DNA of 64,000 nucleotides from Globodera rostochiensis. Taxonomy: Eukaryota; Nematoda; Chromadorea; Rhabditida; Heteroderidae. This document shows positions 1 to 11,215 of the stretch, one piece after another. Position 1 is the first letter of the stretch, and each line of letters opens with the position of its first letter. Under the pieces are notes generated by a model. The model made no database searches, was not told the origin of the DNA, and saw only the letters and a list, made by a program, of their open reading frames with translations. Made by a program: the position numbers and the translations under genes. Where the stretch lies: contig JAEVLN010000026.1 of the NCBI GenBank assembly GCA_018350325.1, positions 310,001 through 374,000 of the forward strand, written 5' to 3'.

Positions 1-448
1 TCGACCTTCGCAAGATCCGAGCTCAGATTCGTGTTCTACGCCTATTTTTACCCTAGAAAACCTGTATTTAAAATATAAACGTCCAAAATTAAGAAGAAAA
101 AAAAATTTCGTCTGGACCGCAATTCTTAAGGATTGCCTTTTCTTTCTCATTTGCGGAAGGAGAGGGACGACTGATGGTTGGCTTTCCTTTTCCCACTCAT
201 TCATTGGTGACCCACCCACCCACATCGATTGCCCTGCATGCCTTCCCTTTCCTTTCTTTGTAAAAGAGCCAATGTTTTTGAAAAGTCGGATTTTTAGGTA
301 TATTCATTTTTTCTGCAGCTTTGTTTGTCAAGATATGCACAAAACATGTATAAGTAGTCGGAAATTTTATCGCTTTTTCCTTCCCCAAAATGCATACCAT
401 AAAATCGACTTTTTTAATTTTTCTTTAAAAATTTCATAAGGAAAAAAG

Positions 449-514
449 AGGGGGGGGGGGGGGCTCTAATAGGAGGGGGGGGGGGGGTTCTAATAGGAGG
501 GGGGGGGGGGGGGT
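449..514. repeat. Short tandem repeat of poly-G plus CTAATAGGA
   Basis: Three runs of about 13-17 G are separated by the same spacer CTAATAGGA, giving a roughly 24-bp unit repeated just beyond the 3' side of the HCF-like gene. It is the leftmost of many G or C homopolymers in this window. The rest of 1-571 shows no supportable exon. Confidence 0.8.
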
Positions 515-571
515 GCTCTATTTTTCAACCTATTCAGAAAATATAACAAATTTTGCACAAGCAATATGGTA

Positions 572-2066
572 CCTGCGTAATTTGTTGTTGTTGTTCTTGC
601 GCAACATCTTCCTCAACTAGTTCGATGAGTTGAACTTCCGGAGGCTCCGTCTCCGGCTCAGGTGCACGCGCCTGAACAAATAAACAGGGTGTTGTATCTT
701 CCAATTTCGGATAAAACCCAAGCACCTGTTCCACTTCACACACTTCATCATCGATCAACACAATTACATTGCTGGTGCTGCTGCTCCTCAACGATGGTGT
801 GTATGGAATGAGTGCGCGTGACGACGACGACGATTGTGGCTGTTGTTGAGGTGACAATGTTGGCGGGGGAGAGACCGGCGCTGTTACATTGCTGTTGCTG
901 CTGCTCCTCAACGATGGTGTGTATGGAATGACTGCGCGTGACGATTGTTGCTGTTGTTGAGGCGACAACGTTGGCGCGGAAGAGATCGGCGATGAGGACA
1001 CAACAGCAGCAGCACCAGAGTCGGATCTGTCCATGTGCATAACATTTCGTCGCTGTTGTTGAACAATCCGTTGGGTCGGGCGTGGGCATGAAGCGACAAA
1101 TTGTCGGGTTCGCGGACAAACTGCTCGAACTGGTGTGCTGCCGCCACCACCAATGGCTGATGACGCTGCTCGCTGAAGCGTCTGCGGCCCACCTCCAAAT
1201 GGACGCCGTTGATTCTGAGCCAGGAGGCGAACACCGGATTGCCTTTCAGCTTTAAAAAATGAATATTTTAAAAGGCAAAGATTGATGGAAGCAATTAGTG
1301 CATGCACAAGCTTTCCCTTTTTCCTTGTGCACCAATCATATGCTAGGACAAACTTTGTGGTTCAGGCGGATTGTCCGCTTTTTGAATTTGTATGGTGTAA
1401 CGGCTCGCTGTTGGAGAAGGTGTCCAGGAGATTTCAAGAGCATTGACTGATGCTTTGACTAACTGGATACCAGACGGAGCGGTCGGAGACTCTGTAAATG
1501 TACAGAATACAATTCTGGACAGAAAATTTTTTATTTACCCACTCAGTCAGTCTAAGAAAAAATTTTTTTTTTGTTTACAAACCTTTCACACATTTTGTGA
1601 ATTTTCTGTTTTTCGACGCGCCGGGCAAGCCGGGCCCGGAAGTCTTGAAGCTGGCTGTCTGGGACCAGTCGCTGTTCCCAAACGAATTGACCGCCCGGCA
1701 ACGAATCTGTAACAGATCGGTGTTGCTCGCTTTTTTTTGTTGTTGTCGGTCATCACGTATTTAATCTTCATTAACCACCCACCAACCCATTCCTCTCACC
1801 CCTAAAACCACACACAAACCTTGTACATCGTGCCCGGCTCCAACCCAATGATGCCACCACGACGCTCGTTGGAGGCGGTCGCCAATTGTTCGTCCTCGTC
1901 ATCTCCTGCCTGCTGCTGTTGCTGCTGGTCGTCTTTGTTGGTCAATTGTGCACGTGCACACACCGTTCTGTCGTCCGTCGTCGTCCCCTTGCCCCCATCG
2001 ACCGTGGCACCGTAGTGCGAGATAACAAATTGTTGCGGGGCTGACGGAATGTCAGCCACATGGAAC
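572..2066 (-). CDS. hcf-1: HCF-1 (host cell factor) homologue, C-terminal FN3 region, partial
   Basis: Host cell factor is a nuclear transcription co-regulator; its C-terminal fragment carries two fibronectin type III modules. The exon at 1820-2066 reads FHVADIPSAPQQFVISHYGA and ends EPGTMYK. The next exon (from 1706) reads IRCRAVNSFGNSDW and then ASFKTSGPGLPGA. This follows the HCF-1 FN3 pattern: a W/F-D-V-G opening, then an LQPGTAYKFRVAGIN-like strand, then SAFKTCLPGFPGAP. A further exon near 1340-1500 gives APSGIQLVKASVNALEISWT, the start of the second FN3. The last visible exon (to 572, donor GTACCA) is low-complexity and polyQ-rich, with two copies of IPYTPSLRSSS and an acidic tail. No Kelch exons were found upstream before TRMT10C, so this is either a separately encoded C-subunit, a partial gene, or a gene with very distant 5' exons. 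The 3' end lies left of 572 and was not found. Confidence 0.65.
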
Positions 2067-3680
2067 CTGTGAACAAAAACAATTCAAAATTGGGGCTTTT
2101 GAGGGTTAGAGTATTAGCAATTGTGCCGAGGCCATTCTTTTCACTTCATCCAAAACACCCACGCAATTTTCTTATGTATTGCTCCAATATCCAAAAACAG
2201 TCGGGGACCCGGATGGGCACTTTTTAGGCGCGGGGTTACAGGGGACCCATTAATTTTTTTAAAAAGAAGCTGGTTTTCAAAATTTTCAACCGCTTAAATT
2301 CTGTTTTCATTTTATACTCACAAATTAGTAATCATTTAAACGCAAAATCCAATATTGAAGGTTACCTAATGTCATATACGTGTTTTTCGACTCAAATTAC
2401 CCGATTTTGTGTCATTGTAGACAATTTATCGGATAAATTATATAAAAAATTGAAAAAAACACCCCCCCACCCCTCTATGAAGGGTAATACTGTAACTAGA
2501 GCCCCCCATTTTTTAAAAAAAATTAACAAAAAAAAAGGGTGTTCGGATCTACGTCCCGAATACCCCTAGAAACACGTTTTTTTTTCTTGTTTTTTTTTTG
2601 AAAAATGGGAGGCCACCAGCTACAGTATACCTCTAAGAGAGAAGTGCCCATAATTCTGGGTTCGATGTTTTTGGCTAAACTAAATAAATCCTGCATAATA
2701 CCATGTGCCGTCCCGCGTCGGCTGAACAGCTTTGTCCATATTTCCTTTCTTCATAATAATTAGCAACAAAAAAAAGTCTAACCCTAAAAAATATGATTAA
2801 AAAAAATAATACTTGAATTGTACAGGGGCTTATCTAGGCTCATTGCACAATAAGTGTAGCGCCACTAATTGCTTTTGAAAGAAGTTATAAACAAAAAACA
2901 TTTGAAAAGGGAAACGCTTCGGCCCGGAACGATCGTTTTTTTATCAATGAAATGCCCTTTATGCCATCAAACGTCCTGCAGACTCAATCGACCAGACTCA
3001 ACTGTCTCGTTCCGAAAGATCCGGTCGCACAAAATGTCCGAAAAGCAAAATTCAAAAAAAAAAAAATTTAGGTAGTCAACTTTCCAAACTCAAGCACTGC
3101 TCTAGGAAGATAGGTTTGTTTTGGTGCTGAAACTGTATTCCAGTTCAGGGGGGAGGGGCGGCGGAGTCAAATCAACAAAAAGTCAAAAGTCGCCAAAAAT
3201 CGACGAATATGACGATGCCGAATGGGTCAGGCTCATTGGAGGCGCCAACGTCAATTCTTAAGGTTCCATAACTTTTCTTGTAACAACCCAACAAGCTAAA
3301 CAAAGGCTGTTGGGTTTAAAAGGTATCATTTATATATTTGTTTCATTTGGTTTGTTCCAAAAAGAGTTATCGCACTTCCCAAAGGTTAAGGGTCGTTTGT
3401 TGGCGCCCAGCAGTTGAACGACTTCGCGTCCGTGCCGAGCACGGAGAATTTTGCAACAATTCCCATGTTCTGGCAGCTTTTCAGCCCCCGTTTACCAGCC
3501 CGTAGTTAGGAAATAGATACCACCATTCAATGTGCCTTGTCAGTAGGCATTGAGTCAGTACATACATAATGTGATCATTTACACAACAAATGTTTTCTTT
3601 TTTGGTGGTTCTTTCAAAAACAATAAAATGAGCAAAATGAAAATTTATTTAAATAATGACGGCGTATCCAATGATTGTGC
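2067..3680. other. Gene-free stretch between HCF-like and TRMT10C
   Basis: No convincing coding exon on either strand; Kelch-type exons for the HCF-like gene were looked for and not seen. It holds an inverted-repeat element at 2478-2632 and a short dispersed motif near 2540-2575 (GAATACCCCTAGAAAC), which recurs around 37470. Confidence 0.5.
2478..2632. mobile_element. MITE-like inverted-repeat element
   Basis: The left end GGTAATACTGTAACTAGAGC and the right end, read on the other strand, GGTATACTGTAGCTGGTGGC are imperfect inverted copies. Both continue into CCCATTTTT-like sequence, with an A/T-rich centre. About 155 bp with no coding capacity. The ends resemble those of small Tc/mariner-type elements, but the family is not established. 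Confidence 0.45.
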
Positions 3681-5967
3681 TCAGTGCCTTCCGAAGAAGC
3701 TCACGCCTCTCTCAACTGAAGTTGCCGCTGTTGTTCTTTCTTCAACAATCCGCAGCACCTCCCGGTTTCGCGCGTGGATGTTCGCGTACCGGAGTCGCAT
3801 GAACGGATTCTTCTCCGCCGGGGACATTTGTTTCCGCAACGGAATGTGCCTGAAATCATCCGAAATGTCCAAAAACAAAATATTGAATTGGATTCCAAAA
3901 AGGCACACTTTTCAAACGCGCCATGCCAATCGTCACCGCTGCGCGAGTCGAACACGTGCTGCAGTATGGCCAACACTTGGACCAGCGTCAACATTGGGTT
4001 GCCGCCTCGCAAAAATTCACTCGGAATGGGCAACCGTCGACATGGCAACAGCTCCTGCTCGCTGACCACGCGCGACGCCTTGAGGGGAATGCGCGGCTCT
4101 CGCGCACGGTCCACGATGGCACCGATCACGTAGCAAGCGTCGGCGTCGACACGCTACAAAGGGGGGGGGAGATGATACACCGGCTCAACACCAAATGAGA
4201 CGACGAGTCGGCTCAGCCGAAACGAGACAAAGGAGTCGTCGAATCAATTAGACGGTAATTAAGTCCGACTAATCTGTCATTTGCGAACGTTACGCCGGGC
4301 AATGTCCCCCCAAAGCAAAAGCAAAACGCACTGTCAGCGATTCATCGGAGTGCGGGCTGAGGTAGACAATTTTCTGCGCAGCGTGCAATGCCGGGAACAG
4401 CTCCAAGTACGAGGCGGACGTTGCCTCGCCGGTGATGCTCCAAGGACTGTCCAAAATTCCCAAATGTTTGCGGCGTTGTGCCTGCACAGCGGTGCCATTA
4501 TCATCGTCGTCGTCGTCGGCGGCGGATGACGGAAAATTGACAAAATGAATTGGCCACGGCGATTGGCGATCACGATTCGCACTCAGCAACATGCACAGTT
4601 GTCGCATCGTCAGGTTCAAGCCGCGCACGGAATGGAGAGGCTTAAAGTGAAAGAGACAAGTGCTAGAGACCACACAATGTGTTCAGTCACGAAGGCCAAC
4701 ACGTACAAGGAAGCGGCAGTCGATGGCAATCCGAGGCGTTTCTGCAAGCTGCAATGAGCGAATGTAGCGATGTGAGGCGGCGGCGCGTTGAACTGAACAC
4801 GGACAACAAAATGTAAAATTCAATCCAGAAAGAACTTTGTGAACAGTTTTTTGGGTTTTAAAATGATTTTTATCGGAAGCCAACAGCCTAAAATGTTTAA
4901 TTAACTAAACCCAAAATTTGTAATGAAAAATTTTTACAAAAAAATCCCCCGAGAGCAATATTTGCCAGTTGTTCAATCAGCTATAATTTCATTTCCTATA
5001 AATATACTATATTAGCTTGTTTTTGTATTACAGAATTATATTTTTGCTTGAATCGACCGACCGACCATTGGTGATGTAAGGGACTTGAATGGCTCGGTCT
5101 TTGAAAGCTCTTTCAATGCCGGAACTGCTGCCCACCTCCTCTTTATCCTCTTCCGCCTCCTTTTCGTCTTCTTCTTCCTTCTCCGCTCTCTTCCGCTCTT
5201 TGAAAAACTGTTTTTGCTGTGCCGTTTTCGCCTTCTTCTTGTGCCGCTTAACCAAAAAAGTCAAATGCTCACATCGCTCCTTGGCACTTTGTATGGCCAG
5301 CAAATTGTGCCAATCTGAACCAGGGACGTAGCCTAGAACAAAAATTTCGGAGGCGGGAATTTGAGATTCCCGTCTGAGCGCCAGGAGCGGCCCGGCGGTG
5401 CCGATAGGCGCTTCCGGGGAGAAATTTTTTTTTTTTGATTTCGATGGCAATTTGTTAAGAAAATTTCAAAAAATTGTAAAATTGCAAAACAATATGGCCC
5501 TTCCTATGGTTTTTTTTCTCAAATTTCATTTCGGGTCCCCCCCCCCCTGGCTACGTTCTTGATCTGAACACATTTATGCCCATTTCAAAATTGTCCAAAA
5601 CTCACCACGTTCTTCCAACTGTTCCGGCAGATAGGTGGTCAGACGTGGAAGAAGCTGAACATGTACAAAAAGCATAACAAAGAATGTGCTTAACAAAATG
5701 ATAAACGATCGACCTGAAGTTGGGCACAAAGACGCTCAAAGTTGGCCACCCGTTCAGGACACTTCGATTGCTGAACGTCTTGCAAAACCCTAGCTGGCGG
5801 CAGAAATTGGCGACATGGCTCTTCTGCGATTTGGCAATTTTTCTTTTCTCACAATGCACAAACAACTTACGCTCCACAATTGGCCTAGGCCCCCACTGAT
5901 CAGGAAAGCGAAAGAACGCCTTTTTCAGACGCCAGATAATCCGATATGTAAGGGAATCCAATTTCAT
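3681..5967 (-). CDS. TRMT10C: TRMT10C/MRPP1-like mitochondrial tRNA (purine-9) methyltransferase, RNase P subunit
   Basis: Metazoan TRMT10C methylates position 9 of mitochondrial tRNAs and is the tRNA-binding subunit of protein-only mitochondrial RNase P. Seen: a basic N-terminus starting MKLDSLTYRIIWRLKKAFFR (ATG at 5967), plausible as a mitochondrial presequence; a helical Lys/Glu-rich segment; then SPOUT motifs in order, PRIAIDCRFL, VRGLNLTMRQLC, WPIHFVNF, KIVYLSPHSDESL, DACYVIGAIVDRA, RIPLKAS, FEKHIPLRKQ and YANIHARNREVL. The Asp of GAIVD matches the family's catalytic Asp position. Stop at 3681-3683. The intron at 5315-5605 holds a 241-bp transposon-like insertion whose target duplication contains the 3' splice site. 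Same strand as Derlin-1, which ends 311 bp upstream, so co-transcription is possible. The exon join at about 4780/5050 and an upstream start (near 6241) are uncertain. Confidence 0.85.
5321..5561. mobile_element. hAT-like MITE inserted at a 3' splice site of TRMT10C
   Basis: A 241-bp insertion bounded by inverted ends CAGGGACGTAGCC and CAAGAACGTAGCC (11 of 13 identical), flanked by a perfect 8-bp direct repeat ATCTGAAC at 5313-5320 and 5562-5569. Eight-bp duplications are typical of hAT-superfamily insertions. Read on the minus (gene) strand the duplication is GTTCAGAT, whose AG is the 3' splice site, so the element lies between two copies of the acceptor. It contains a C-tract and no transposase. 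Confidence 0.8.
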
Positions 5968-6278
5968 TGTAGAACAAAAAAAAAGTTGTATAAAATGCTG
6001 AAGAACGGGCATAAAATTTGGTAAAACAATTACAAAACAATAACTTTTGGTTCCAAAACACTAACGCAACGCGCAAAATCACACATTTCCACCAACAAAC
6101 AAACAAAAAAATCATCGGATAATTTATACACACCTCTCTCACCCTTAACAAATACGGCATTTTAAAAGACATAAATAAATTTGGCCCAATAAGGGGATCA
6201 TCATCATCATCATCCATAGGTATATCAAAAAAGTCCTTCATTCACCACAATAATCACAAGTCGATCGTCCGCAATCGA

Positions 6279-8224
6279 TCAGTCCTGGTGCGCGTTGCCG
6301 CCGAGTGCATGGCCCCTGCCCCAATTGTGGCCCTGGAAAAATCCTCCGCCGCCGCCGCCTTGCTGTTGTCCAGCGCCGTCGGCGGGCCTTCGACTCGCCG
6401 GCACCGTACCAAATCCGGCAAAACCGCCCTGACGACTTGGCAACAAGTCATATCTGGAATCAAAAAGGTAATGAAAAAGAAATTTAAGTAATTAACCATA
6501 GGGGAGCATACCTTTACATGAATGGGGTGGTCATGGCCACTCCCCGGCGTAATTGGGCCTGACCACCCCCAGCCTCACCCCCTCACGCATCGTAAGGGGT
6601 TTAGAATTTGGTCAAATTTCTTAGAATTGATCAAATTTCAACAAAAATTTTTGACTCAACTGTCCGCCCACGCTTAATTAGATATGGAAACCATTCCCTC
6701 CCCCCCCCCTCCACTCCAAAAATTTTTTCCGGGTACACGTCCCTGTCCGGCATGCGGGTTTTTTTTTGTTTAATTTTACATTAATACCAAACTTTTACAA
6801 GAATTTCGGTGTCTGAAGAAGCACTGAACCGCCGTAGTCGAGCGCATATTGAAATGCCAAAAAGTAGTAGGTGTGCCCGACGAGAATGCCAACCAGTTCG
6901 TTGATGCCACCACCACGCAAGACCATGCTGAACGCGACCAAAATCCACGGCAAATAAACGGCCTGCAATTACTTCCCCATAAATGTTTAAATGAATATTT
7001 TGGGCAATCCTGCAGAACGGAGTTTTTGTTTTTTTTTGTCAAAAAATTTATCAAAATGATATAAAATTTTAAACAAAATCAATGATTGACAAAATCGGAT
7101 GTAAGATTCGTGATCAGCACCCCTGAAAACTCGTGGATATAAATTTTTAGACCAAATAACAAAAACAGAATTAGGGAACACCCATTCTGCAGGATTGCCA
7201 ATATCAATTTTCGGCAAAAGCGCCTCATGGCGCGTTTGACATAACATTTTAAAAAGCGATCACCTTGAACTGCATGCCGAACCAAAACTGAACAGTCCGA
7301 TCCTTGTTAAATTGGCACCACACGTACAGAACACTGAGAACCATCGGCTCGAGTAGAAAGTAAATTTCGGCTATAAAGCACACAATCTGAAAGGGATTTG
7401 CGTAAATATTTGTGATATGGTCTCTAAACCTTAATTTTGAAAAAATGCATTAAATTCAAATAATTTTCTTTTTCCGCATTTTCCCATTAAAATCGTAGAT
7501 GAAAGTTTGCAAACATCGTTGAATTTATGCCATTCAAACTGATATTCATTATTTTCTGCACAAGGTAAATTCATAAAATGCGAGAAAAACAAATTTCCGG
7601 GAATTAGCCTCAACCGATGATACCAAAGAGACAAATTCGAAAAATTCATTTTGAAAAAATGCTTTAATTCAGAAACAACGAACGCTGTTTGGTAGGAAAA
7701 CCCATTCCTTTTTCATCAAAAACTTAAAACTCCAAACCGTGCAACAAATCCAATTGAATATCAGCATGAACAAATAGTCGGCAGGCCTTCCGTCAAACTG
7801 CGATGTCTCCAGGTCCTTTGAGTAGTTGTACAAGAAATAGCACATCAACATCCAATGGAAGCCAGTTTGGGGCGTCACCGGGTAGTAGAACATTGCGGTC
7901 AGAGGACGCCACAGCTTAAAATGTTCAACAAATATACCCGATTTTCGAGCACAAAATTACGGGTCCAAAAAATTATTTGAAAAATCCGAGGAAATCTCGC
8001 TTCTTTCATAAACTTGAACCTGAATCTTGTAGAAAAAGAGCTCCCAACTGAGCATCATCAAATACGGACTGAAACAAATTGACATAATAATGCCAACGTT
8101 CAGTGAACAAACAAACTCACTGAAACAGCCCCAATCGGCCCAACAACGGGATCACTGTCGAACCGGTGAACCAATAGCGGGTAATCAGCGGAATCGACCG
8201 ATACCATTCGCCGAAATCGCCCAT
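6279..8224 (-). CDS. cup-2: Derlin-1, ER-associated degradation membrane protein
   Basis: Derlins are rhomboid-fold pseudoproteases that form part of the HRD1 retrotranslocation channel for misfolded ER proteins. The start at 8224 gives MGDFGEWYRSIPLITRYWFT, the canonical Derlin-1 N-terminus. Following exons give LMMLSWELFFYKIQ, LWRPLTAMFYYPVTPQTGFH, the highly conserved DGRPADYLFMLIFNWIC, YVWCQFNKDRTVQFWFGMQF, and YLPWILVAFSMVLRGGGINE with ELVGILVGHTYYFL. The last exon (6279-6453) gives YDLLPSRQGGFAGFG and ends in a Gly/Gln-rich tail with HNWGRGHALGG, the Derlin-1-type C-terminus. The Derlin-1 features, rather than Derlin-2/3, are FGEWYRSIP and the LLPSRQGG region. It is divergent from the Herp gene across a region with an unfolded-protein-response element. 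At least six exons. Confidence 0.95.
6524..6570. repeat. Hairpin-forming inverted repeat in a Derlin-1 intron
   Basis: GGGGTGGTCATGGCC at the left pairs with GGCCTGACCACCCCC at the right with one mismatch or bulge, separated by about 17 bp. Purely intronic; it may be the remnant of a small inverted-repeat element. Confidence 0.5.
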
Positions 8225-8693
8225 TTTATGAAAGGGTCTCCGAATAAAAAGTAAGAATAAGTTGAAAAATCCTGTAAAAGTATAAAGGATAAGGAAAAGC
8301 AATCAGCAATTCTGAGACTCCATTTTTTTTTGATACCAAATTTGTTTTGACGCAAGCCAAAAATTACAAAAATTTTTGAGCTCGTGGGCGCCCCCATCCC
8401 TGGTGTGCGTGAGTATTCAAGAAATGTTGTCTCGCGTCATTTTTGCATTTTATTGCCAAGATTTGGACACGAAAAGAAAACAAAGAAAAATATACTACCA
8501 AAATTCAAAATTTGATTGTTCATTTAAGCTAATTTTTAAATTTCCAGACTTTTTCTCACTCAAACTTTCAATAATTTCGCTCACAAATCAGATCAGTATT
8601 CTTTTTGCTCACCGTCTTGCTTAAAACGTTAATAAATTGCAAAACATGACGCCCTGTGAGAAAATGAATCATTAAATCATAGCACGAGCAGCG

Positions 8694-8701
8694 CCACGTC
8701 A
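8694..8701 (-). promoter_or_regulatory. UPRE-like XBP1/ATF6 site TGACGTGG
   Basis: On the minus strand the sequence reads GTGCTGACGTGGCGC. TGACGTGG is the consensus unfolded-protein-response element bound by XBP1 in animals. It lies about 470 bp upstream of the Derlin-1 ATG and about 710 bp upstream of the Herp ATG. Binding is inferred from the motif and the gene context. Confidence 0.6.
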
Positions 8702-8770
8702 GCACTGATTTTCTCTTCTTTTTTTTTTTTTGCTTTACATTTTCCATGTTCCTCTCTCTGTCGCTTATTC

Positions 8771-8777
8771 GACGTCA
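8771..8777. promoter_or_regulatory. CRE-like half element GACGTCA
   Basis: The plus strand reads TTCGACGTCAGCGG, so GACGTCA (minus strand TGACGTC) is one base short of the palindromic ATF/CREB site. It is about 70 bp from the UPRE-like site in the same divergent promoter. Short motif, weak on its own. Confidence 0.35.
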
Positions 8778-9410
8778 GCGGATTACATAATGATGTATTA
8801 TAAAAAATGATCTTTCTCAATGCTCGGCCTAATTCCCTCCAATTCCCTGTCAAGTAACCGTCAGTCAGTCATTGAACATCTGTCCAAGTAGTTCAACCGG
8901 TCACCTTTCCGTTGTGTTCAAGGTCATTCATTCGCAGAGGAAAGATTGGAATCTTTTCTCTGTTCCAAAATACAAAATATAGGTAGGCAGGACAGGAAAG
9001 GAAGCGGGAGGGCGACAGATGTGGAACATTGTCATTTTAAACTATTGCAAATGTTGCGCCCGACCTCCATTTGTTGGTTGGAGGTGATTACTGATCACCG
9101 ATCACGGTTCTTCCTTTGTTTTAATACAGGAAACGTATGTACAGTAAAAACCGATTTTACTTCTGAAATAGCGAAAAAAAGAAAAAAAATGCCAAGAAAA
9201 TGTCGTCCGAAAATTCCCCCTCACCCTTCCCAAGCTAATTTTTTGTTTTAATTTAGACCGATTTTCTAAACAAGTGTTAAAATTTCAAAAAATGTTGCCT
9301 GTATCGCCTCAGCAACTGCCAGACTTTGTTATAATTGTGCTTTTAATTCAAAAACATTTCAGATAAGGAATATTTATATTAATCCATTCGCCGTGTTAAT
9401 TTGTGCAAAA

Positions 9411-11215
9411 ATGGCATCCGTCGGTAATGCGTTTCAGTTAACAATTCGTTGTGCCATGCAATCGTTTCCCGACCACAATCTGGAATGTCCCGCGGATTGG
9501 AGGTTTGTTTAGCAGCAAATACATGCAAGTAGCAGCTGATCGTTCAGTTGTTGTGCCACCCCTTCCTTTTCAGTGTGCTCGAGTTGAAGAAGCATTTGTC
9601 TCAAACATGCGCCTCAAAACCGGACCCGACACGTCAACGGCTCATCTATGCCGGACGCTGTCTTGACAATGGGCAAAAGGTGCGCGATGTGCTGGCCCAG
9701 CGGCGGGACGGCGTAGCCCGGGGCGAAGTTGCGGAGACGCAGGTTTGACTTTGACTGATCAATGCAACGCCCATCAAATTGTTGAACAAATGCCATGACG
9801 TACTTCTCGAACTAGGTGATCCACATGGTGTACATCGGCGGCAAGACGTCAGACAGCGCTGGGACGCAGAACACTTCAGCTGCTGCGGGTGGCACAGCTG
9901 GGGAAGGGCTTCGCCATCGTGCGAACAAGTTTGTTTAGACTTTATTCTCAAAATTCTGACAAATTTTTTTGTTTCTAAACAATTTCAGTGGTCGCCCGAA
10001 TCCGTCAACCAACAACATTCCCGCCCAAAATCAACAACCAACAGCGTTCATGCCACAACAACAGCAGCAGCAATATTTCGCTGCTTTCCAAGCAGTTCAC
10101 CCTCAGCAACAGCAAAGTTACGATGCTTGGATGAACGCTTATCAGAATTAGTGGGTGAAATTTATGATAAAATATGAACATTTTGGCAACAACCGTTCAA
10201 TTTAGCATGAACCAAATGGCACAATTCTACCATCAAATGCCTTATGCGTCTGCTGCACACTTTCCGACGGGACAACCGGTCAGCATTGTTTCTTTTATTG
10301 GTTCTATATTTAATTGTTTTTTTTTTGTTTTTAGGTTTTTTGATTTTTTTAAGTTAACGTTTGGATCTTTAGAGTTTTAAGGTTGCTTTCATAAGGAAAA
10401 TAATTAAAAGGTTTATTTTGAAAGTCTCAGTTTAGCCCAATTGACATCCATGAATTTGAGGTTGTTGTTGCACATTTTAGGCTTACACATTTGTCGGCGG
10501 CGCGCCCGGCGGTGCCGCGGCCGCTTCAGCGCAATTTGTTCACCCGGCAGCTGCGGCCGCGATGGCACCCGCGCATTTCAACGCACAACACCAGCAGCAT
10601 CAAATGATGGTTGTACCGCAGCAACAGCACCACCACGAACAGCAGGCAATGGCAGAGAATGCACCTGCACAACAGCGCATGGGTGCCGCTGCTTTTGGGG
10701 GCGCTGTGCAGGCAGATTTGTTGGACATTGTGTACAAGTCGGTCCGTTTTGCACTGTTGGCCATGGTGCTCTACGTGTACTCGTCACTTGAGCGGTCAGT
10801 GGTTGTTTTTCAATGGTTTGGCTTTTAAAAACGCGACATCGTTTTTTTAAGTTTCTTTCTCGTCCTCGCTGTTGTCGCTTTTTTCTGGTTTGTCCATCGT
10901 CGACGGAATCAGCAACAGCGCGACAATGCAGCGGCAGCAGCCATGGCAAACATTGGCGATGGACAACCCCAACAGCAGCAAAATGCTGGTGTTGACGACG
11001 GTGGGGATGTGGCAAATGGTCGACCGGGAGCGGCGCCGGCTGCAGCTGAGGAGGCCGCAATCGTGGAACAACGGGTTGAAGCAGTTCAGACGAACCCGCC
11101 AGTTGCTGTTGTACCGCAACAGCCCAGCGCTTGGAACGTGTTCTTCACGGTGGTCCAGTCCTTCTTCACATCGTTGGTGCCTAACCCGATGCCGGCACCG
11201 GTGGACATCAATTAA
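9411..11215 (+). CDS. HERPUD: Herp homologue (HERPUD1/2-like), ubiquitin-like ER membrane protein
   Basis: Herp is an ER-stress-induced membrane protein that organises the HRD1-Derlin degradation complex through an N-terminal ubiquitin-like domain. Seven exons (9411-9502, 9574-9742, 9816-9928, 9989-10150, 10206-10278, 10481-10794, 10852-11215) join in frame to 428 codons. The ubiquitin-like domain (about residues 6-105) contains DWSVLELKKHLSQ, RQRLIYAGRCLDNGQKVRDV and VIHMVYIGG. The middle is Gln/Ala/Met-rich. A hydrophobic hairpin starts FALLAMVLYVYSSLERF and continues LVLAVVAFFWFV, followed by RRR, as in Herp. The C-terminus is a Gln/Ala-rich tail ending in a short hydrophobic patch. Divergent partner of Derlin-1, with which Herp physically acts in other animals. 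Confidence 0.85.

Larger units (their letters stand above)
8225..9410. promoter_or_regulatory. Divergent promoter region between Derlin-1 and Herp
   Basis: About 1.2 kb separates the two start codons, which point away from each other. No exon is supported here. Two bZIP-type elements are present (8694-8701 and 8771-8777). Both flanking proteins work in ER-associated degradation, so shared stress induction is a reasonable inference. Confidence 0.6.
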
